NCBI RefSeq assembly: GCF_934630535.1
Contig: NZ_CAKTVU010000003.1
Coordinates: 1-64,000, forward strand
DNA: 64,000 nucleotides
From: an uncultured Senegalimassilia sp.
GTDB lineage: Bacteria; Actinomycetota; Coriobacteriia; Coriobacteriales; Eggerthellaceae
Direction: 5' to 3'
Shown here: piece by piece, positions 60,169 to 64,000 of the stretch
Layout: the number at the start of each line of letters is the position of its first letter
How positions within the stretch are numbered: position 1 is the stretch's first letter
Made by a program: the position numbers and the translations under genes
The notes under the pieces: model-generated
Database searches by the model: none
Told to the model about the DNA's origin: nothing
What the model saw: only the letters and a program-made list of their open reading frames with translations

Positions 60169-60675
60169 CTACGCTTCCTTTTCCATGACGTAATCGTCCA
60201 TGGCGAACCCGTCTCCGATGTCGTTCTTGACGGATTCGATGGTGACGAACCCTTTGCCGTAATAGGCTCGGATTCCAAGATCGTTCTGCTTGTTGACGGT
60301 CAGATACATGCTATGCAGGTCGCGAGAGCGGCATGTATCGGTATAGAAGCCGATGATCTGCGACGCATAATGCTTGCCGCGCTCTTCTGCCAGAAGGTAA
60401 ATCTTCGAAATGAAGTAGCGGCTCGTCTGCGGCTCCTCGCGCCCACCGGTGTAGCCTACGGTTTTGCCGGCCTCGTCGACCACGAACCAGTATTCGTAGG
60501 CGTGTTCTGCCATATCCTGTTTAATGGCTTCCAAGCTTTGGAACTTTTCGACCATGTAGTCGGTCTGCGCATCACCGATGATCGCGGGCCAGTACTCGTG
60601 CCAAATCTCATCAGCCAGCTTTGCCAGCTTTTCCTGATCTTCGTCCGTTTCAACGGCAACGAATCGCACGCCCAT
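60169..60675 (-). CDS. GNAT family N-acetyltransferase
   Basis: A 168-residue acetyl-CoA-dependent acetyltransferase of unknown substrate. The GNAT core appears as WFVVDEAGKTVGYTGGR, SKIYLLAEERGKHYASQIIGFY (motif A, the acetyl-CoA pyrophosphate loop in degenerate form), LTVNKQNDLGIRAYYGKGF (motif B). Start at 60675 follows GAAAGGAACGGGCTT; an upstream ATG has no such support. It is convergent with dxs and divergent from amt. Confidence 0.88.
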   Translation of the reverse strand: MGVRFVAVETDEDQEKLAKLADEIWHEYWPAIIGDAQTDYMVEKFQSLEAIKQDMAEHAYEYWFVVDEAGKTVGYTGGREEPQTSRYFISKIYLLAEERGKHYASQIIGFYTDTCRSRDLHSMYLTVNKQNDLGIRAYYGKGFVTIESVKNDIGDGFAMDDYVMEKEA

Positions 60676-60713
60676 AAGCCCGTTCCTTTCAAATAAGTTC
60701 GCCTGTTTCCACA

Positions 60714-60744
60714 TTGTAACACCCGCGTCTCGTGCTCGTTACAA
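60714..60744. promoter_or_regulatory. Inverted repeat TTGTAAC-N17-GTTACAA between acetyltransferase gene and amt
   Basis: Seven-bp perfect arms (60714-60720, 60738-60744). The left arm overlaps a likely -10 box TACAAT of the minus-strand gene (60713-60718). Another GTTAACAA lies at 60760. A nitrogen regulator site is possible, but the regulator is unknown. Confidence 0.35.
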
Positions 60745-60869
60745 AGCGTTTCCCGGTTCGTTAACAATGCCGATCAGCCCAAAAGGCCAGGTCAATCAGT
60801 GGCACTATCGAATGCGTAAGAAAAAGGTGCTCAGAGGGAATGGGTATCGGAAACGAAGGAGGTAGCGCG

Positions 60870-62144
60870 ATGTATGACACGGGTTCAACGGCATTCATGC
60901 TGGTATGCGCCATGCTCGTCTTGCTCATGACACCGGGTTTGGCGTTTTTCTACGGAGGCCTGTCGCGTCGAAAGAACGTTGTGAACACGATGATCATGGT
61001 GTTCTCGGCCATCGGCATCGTGGCGATCACGTGGACGATCTGCGGTTGGTCGCTGGCGTACGGTGGAGACGGATCTAGCCCGTTCTTCGGGGGCTTCGAT
61101 CAGCTCGGCTTCCTGGGCGGTGTGACGGACATGCTTGCCGAGGTCGAGGCGGTTCCTGAGGATGCGACGTATCCTGCCATCATCGACTTCATCTTCCAGA
61201 TGGCGTTCTGTATGATCACCACCGCTATTATCACGGGTTCTCTTGCCGGCCGTATGAAGTTCGGCGCGGTGTGCGCGTTCGTGGCATTGTGGACCATCGT
61301 GGTGTATCCGCCTTTGGCGCACATGGTCTGGGGCGGCGACGGCAGCCTGATCGGCGACACCATCGGCGCGCTCGACTTCGCCGGCGGCGACGTTGTGCAC
61401 ATCTCCTCTGGTTTGACCGGCCTTATCCTGTGCCTCATGCTCGGCAAGCGCAAGGGCTTCGGCATGATGAGCTATCGTCCGCATAACGTGCCGTTCGTGG
61501 CCTTGGGTGCAGCGCTTCTGTGGTTCGGCTGGTTCGGCTTCAACGCCGGTTCCGAGTTCGTGGCCGACGGCGTTGCGGGCCTGGCTCTGATCAACACCGT
61601 GGTCGCCTCCGGCGCGGCGCTCGTCTCCTGGATGATCGTCGAGCGCGTGAAGGTGGGCAAGCCCACGCTCGTCGGCGCCGCCACCGGCCTTGTCGCCGGT
61701 CTGGTCGTCATCACCCCGGCTGCCGGCTTCGTCGAGCCCTGGGCTGCGATCATCATGGGCCTGATCGTTTCTCCCATCTGCTACTTCGCCATCTCGTTCT
61801 GCAAGGCCAAGATCGGCTACGACGACGCGCTCGACGCTTTCGGTTGCCACGCGGTCGGCGGCATCGTGGGCGGCATCTGCACCGGCATCTTCTGCGTGCC
61901 CGAGCTGTCCTGGACCGACTTCGGCGGCCTTCTGTACACCGGCGACGTAAGCCTGCTGTGCAGCCAGATCGCCGGCATCGCCATCACCATCGTGTTCGTC
62001 GGCATTCTCGATGTGGTGCTCGCTTTCATCGTGAAGGCCTGCTTCAAGGGCAGCCTGCGCGTTAGCGAGGAGAAGGAAGCTCAGGGCCTCGACATTGCGG
62101 CCCACGGCGAATCCGCTTACCCTGCATACATCGGCTTGGACTAA
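60870..62144 (+). CDS. amt: Ammonium transporter
   Basis: An 11-helix Amt/Rh channel, 424 residues, forming trimers. Family motifs: MTPGLAFFYGGLSRRKNVVNT, GGDVVHISSGLTGLIL with the first twin His, LWFGWFGFNAGSE, and DAFGCHAVGGIVGGICTG with the second twin His. ATG 60870 follows GAAGGAGGTAGCGCG. The PII gene lies 30 bp downstream, the usual pair for regulated ammonium uptake. Confidence 0.95.
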   Translation: MYDTGSTAFMLVCAMLVLLMTPGLAFFYGGLSRRKNVVNTMIMVFSAIGIVAITWTICGWSLAYGGDGSSPFFGGFDQLGFLGGVTDMLAEVEAVPEDATYPAIIDFIFQMAFCMITTAIITGSLAGRMKFGAVCAFVALWTIVVYPPLAHMVWGGDGSLIGDTIGALDFAGGDVVHISSGLTGLILCLMLGKRKGFGMMSYRPHNVPFVALGAALLWFGWFGFNAGSEFVADGVAGLALINTVVASGAALVSWMIVERVKVGKPTLVGAATGLVAGLVVITPAAGFVEPWAAIIMGLIVSPICYFAISFCKAKIGYDDALDAFGCHAVGGIVGGICTGIFCVPELSWTDFGGLLYTGDVSLLCSQIAGIAITIVFVGILDVVLAFIVKACFKGSLRVSEEKEAQGLDIAAHGESAYPAYIGLD

Positions 62145-62174
62145 GCTGCGGCTAGCATTGGAAGGAGTTGAACC

Positions 62175-62513
62175 ATGAAGAAGATCACCGCTATCGTTCG
62201 TCCTGAAAAGCTTGAGCCGCTCAAAGACGCCCTGTTTGCGGCAAAGGTTTCGGGCATGACCATCTCGCAGGTGCAAGGCTGCGGGTCCCAGCATGGCTGG
62301 AAGGAGTACTACCGCGGCACCGAGGTGCTGTTGAACATGGTGCCGAAGGTGAAGTTCGAGATCATCTGCGACGATGCCGAGGTGGATGCGCTTATCGACG
62401 TGATCAGCGCCACCGCTCGAACCGGCAACGTGGGAGACGGCAAGATCTTCGTCTTCCCGGTCGACGAGGTGGTGCGCATCCGCACCGGCGAACGTGGAGA
62501 CGAGGCGATTTAG
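62175..62513 (+). CDS. PII nitrogen regulatory protein (GlnK/GlnB type)
   Basis: A 112-residue PII signal protein. The core MKKITAIVRPEKLEPLKDAL, T-loop base YYRGTEVLLNMVPKVKFE, Walker-like TARTGNVGDGKIFV and RIRTGERGDEAI are all present, so ATP/ADP and 2-oxoglutarate sensing is expected. The T-loop Tyr51 that is uridylylated in E. coli is replaced by Val, so this type of modification is not possible here. It lies 30 bp after amt and probably blocks the channel when nitrogen is plentiful. Confidence 0.93.
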   Translation: MKKITAIVRPEKLEPLKDALFAAKVSGMTISQVQGCGSQHGWKEYYRGTEVLLNMVPKVKFEIICDDAEVDALIDVISATARTGNVGDGKIFVFPVDEVVRIRTGERGDEAI

Positions 62514-62558
62514 CCTTTCGCGAGCTAGTTGCGACCGCGATGTGTCCATAAGGAGTTT

Positions 62559-62599
62559 GAAGGCCTCCCATTTCCGGGAAACGGGAATGGGAGGCCTTC
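62559..62599. terminator. Hairpin after the PII gene
   Basis: Stem GAAGGCCTCCCATT / AATGGGAGGCCTTC around a C/G/A-rich loop. No T-tract on plus; it may be a bidirectional or factor-dependent end. Confidence 0.6.
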
Positions 62600-62724
62600 C
62601 TATATGCGTATGTGCGTCCCCTTGGCGAAGGCCGATGGAATGGTTGTGAGCGGATTGCGCCTGACATACTACCGAGATAAAATCCTATTAAGCAAAAAGC
62701 CAGTAAAGGGATAGGAGCAACGCG

Positions 62725-63144
62725 ATGACTGCGAACGAACAGGTTCAGAGCCCGCGCGGCTCGCGCAACACCAAACAGCGTGCGGTGGTGCTCGATGCGG
62801 TGCGCTCGCTGCACAATCACCCGACGTCGGCGGACATATACGACGTGGTTCATCGCGATCACCCCAACGTGTCCCGCGCCACCGTGTACCGCAACTTGAG
62901 CGTGTTGTCGGATCGCGGGGAGGTCTTGCGCATCCCCGTGCCGAATGCGGCGGACCGCTACGATTTCCGCTGCGACGACCATTTTCATGCGAAGTGCAGC
63001 CGTTGCGGCGGCGTTTTCGATATCGAAACGGAAGGGGTTGATCCCCTTGCGCGCATCGTGAACGACTATGGCTTCAAAGTAACGGGTTTTGACCTGGCGT
63101 TTTCCGGCGTGTGCCCCGATTGTCGCCGCGATAGCGGGGAATAG
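62725..63144 (+). CDS. Fur-family transcriptional regulator (PerR-like)
   Basis: A 139-residue metal-dependent repressor. The winged helix includes NTKQRAVVLDAVRSLHNHPT, ADIYDVVHRDHPNVSRATVYRNLSVLSDRGEV. The dimerisation part has the DDHFHAKCSRCGGVFDIE region (Fur His ligands plus first CxxC) and GVCPDCRR (second CxxC), which bind structural zinc. PerR-type peroxide sensing, or iron or zinc control, cannot be told apart from sequence here. ATG follows ATAGGAGCAACGCG. Confidence 0.92.
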   Translation: MTANEQVQSPRGSRNTKQRAVVLDAVRSLHNHPTSADIYDVVHRDHPNVSRATVYRNLSVLSDRGEVLRIPVPNAADRYDFRCDDHFHAKCSRCGGVFDIETEGVDPLARIVNDYGFKVTGFDLAFSGVCPDCRRDSGE

Positions 63145-63333
63145 CTCGTCTTGCGTCGGCGCACAGGACCCTGCTTGACCTGCGCGTCCCCGGGCATTCG
63201 GGTTGAATCGGATGCGCAAGACGGCGGTCGGTAGGGAATCCGTTTCCGTTCGCGTAAGCGGCGTGGAAACCAGAAGGGCCGCTCCGTTCCGCGTAGAAAT
63301 CGTGCAGGGCGGAATGCCGTTGGAAAATCGTAG

Positions 63334-63362
63334 TTTAGATGCCGCGCCGCGCGTGGTATACT
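63334..63362 (+). promoter_or_regulatory. Promoter of rpsA
   Basis: TTTAGA (63334-63339), 17-bp spacer, TATACT (63357-63362). The predicted start near 63369 gives a leader of about 155 nt. Confidence 0.65.
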
Positions 63363-63368
63363 CGTTTG

Positions 63369-63391
63369 GCTTATGGGAAGGTCCCATAAGC
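63369..63391 (+). promoter_or_regulatory. 5'-terminal hairpin in the rpsA leader
   Basis: GCTTATGGGA-AGG-TCCCATAAGC, a perfect 10-bp stem starting at the predicted transcription start. It may stabilise the mRNA or bind a regulator such as S1 itself. Confidence 0.6.
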
Positions 63392-63522
63392 ATTGGTAAT
63401 GTAGGCCCCCGAGACATGTTTGTTGCACTGCTTAAAAGGGAGCATCTCCTGCAAGCGAACATGGTTTATGTAGCAATCATTCATGACGAAGGGTCCCCGG
63501 CAAAGTATGGAAGGGGTCCGTT

Positions 63523-64000
63523 TTGACCGACATCAAGAACACGTCCGTCATCGACTTCGAGGACATCTCCAACGATCAGATGAACCAGATGATCGACGGC
63601 ACGCTGACCGAGTTCGACGAGGGCGACCTGGTCAACGGCACGGTTGTCAAGATCGAGCATGACGAGGTGCTGGTGGACATCGGATTCAAGTCCGAGGGCG
63701 TTGTGCCCGTCCGCGAGCTGTCCATCCGCAAGGACGCCGATCCGTCCGAGATCGTCAATCTCGGCGACGAGATCGAGGCTCTGGTCCTGCAGAAGGAGGA
63801 CAAGGACGGCCGTCTGATCCTGTCCAAGAAGCGTGCCGAGTACGAGCGCGCATGGATCAGCGTCGAGGAGAAGTTCAAGGCTGGCGAGACCGTCACCGGC
63901 GAGGTTATCGAGGTTGTCAAGGGCGGCCTGATCCTGGACATCGGCCTGCGCGGCTTCCTGCCTGCGTCTTTGGTCGACCTGCGTCGCGTCAAGGACCTGG
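63523..64000 (+). CDS. rpsA: 30S ribosomal protein S1 (3' end outside window)
   Basis: The first 159 codons of rpsA. An acidic N-terminal stretch (TDIKNTSVIDFEDISNDQMN) is followed by the first S1 OB domain (EGDLVNGTVVKIEHDEVLVD, IGFKSEGVVPVRELS) and the beginning of the second (FKAGETVTGEVIEVVKGGLI, LDIGLRGFLPASLVDL). TTG start after GGAAGGGGTCCGTT. The protein binds mRNA on the ribosome. The window ends inside the gene. Confidence 0.95.
   Translation, partial: MTDIKNTSVIDFEDISNDQMNQMIDGTLTEFDEGDLVNGTVVKIEHDEVLVDIGFKSEGVVPVRELSIRKDADPSEIVNLGDEIEALVLQKEDKDGRLILSKKRAEYERAWISVEEKFKAGETVTGEVIEVVKGGLILDIGLRGFLPASLVDLRRVKDL

Larger units (their letters stand above)
63145..63522. other. Intergenic and leader region of rpsA
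   Basis: I see no supported gene in these 378 bp; a weak 107-codon frame here lacks family features. The region contains the rpsA promoter and a long leader with a 5' hairpin. Confidence 0.6.

Noticed and set aside
63203..63526. 107-codon plus-strand frame before rpsA
   Set aside because: It spans the rpsA promoter, the 5' hairpin and the ribosome site, and has no family features or ribosome site of its own.

Overview
This 64 kb window is chromosomal, high-GC, gene-dense bacterial DNA. I infer a member of the Coriobacteriia, most likely Eggerthellaceae. The reasons are GC-rich codon use with frequent GTG and TTG starts, actinobacterial-style gene content, and a Firmicute-like order in two places (a 6S RNA candidate beside rarA, and the aroQ-pepP-efp-acc-asp23-nusB-xseB-dxs block). 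A System I cytochrome c maturation operon is also typical of cytochrome-rich anaerobic gut Actinobacteria. No tRNA, rRNA, insertion sequence, prophage or CRISPR array was found.

Layout. 1-6133: end of the ATP synthase operon (partial atpD, short atpC), dnaE, truA and a small coupled ORF. 6226-15359: asnB (minus), a PEBP-family protein, two overlapping YhgE/Pip-type membrane proteins, a universal stress protein. 15483-19525: crcB (minus), an M18 aminopeptidase, a DegV protein, a LysR regulator. 19822-25362: ccmE-F-A-B-C-D for cytochrome c maturation. 25453-28416: galU, a 970-bp region holding two related C-rich small RNA candidates on the minus strand, a homocysteine-methyltransferase-like protein, a small unknown protein. 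28497-37891: mscS, then the phosphate regulon pstS-C-A-B-B-phoU with two response regulators and one histidine kinase. 37949-38125: likely 6S RNA (minus). 38294-46754: rarA, a DUF948-like protein, an AI-2E-family transporter, alaS, ruvX, mltG, a YqeG-type phosphatase. 46872-52644: shikimate genes aroE-C-K-B-Q and an M24 peptidase. 52699-60018: efp, a PycB-AccB fusion, accC, asp23-like, nusB, xseB, dxs. 60169-64000: an acetyltransferase (minus), amt-PII, a Fur-family regulator, start of rpsA.

How the parts work together. The pst/pho block couples high-affinity phosphate uptake to a PhoR/PhoP-type signalling system, and a set of 11-bp spaced GTAAA/GTCA repeats lies upstream of pstS. The ccm block matures c-type cytochromes, but with a variant CcmE (Cys in place of the heme-binding His, plus a second OB-like domain) and no CcmG or CcmH. 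The aro block supplies chorismate. In the acc block the usual accB position is taken by a carboxyltransferase fused to a full AccB-type biotin domain. An in-frame GTG with a strong Shine-Dalgarno sequence inside that gene could also give free AccB.

The observations I rate highest are the paired C-rich small RNAs with matching promoters (26388-26998), the PycB-AccB fusion with a possible internal start (53661-55547), the double-domain Cys-type CcmE (19822-20487), the 6S RNA candidate, and a 109-bp tandem duplication with a hairpin junction at the start of the first response regulator (34823-35049).
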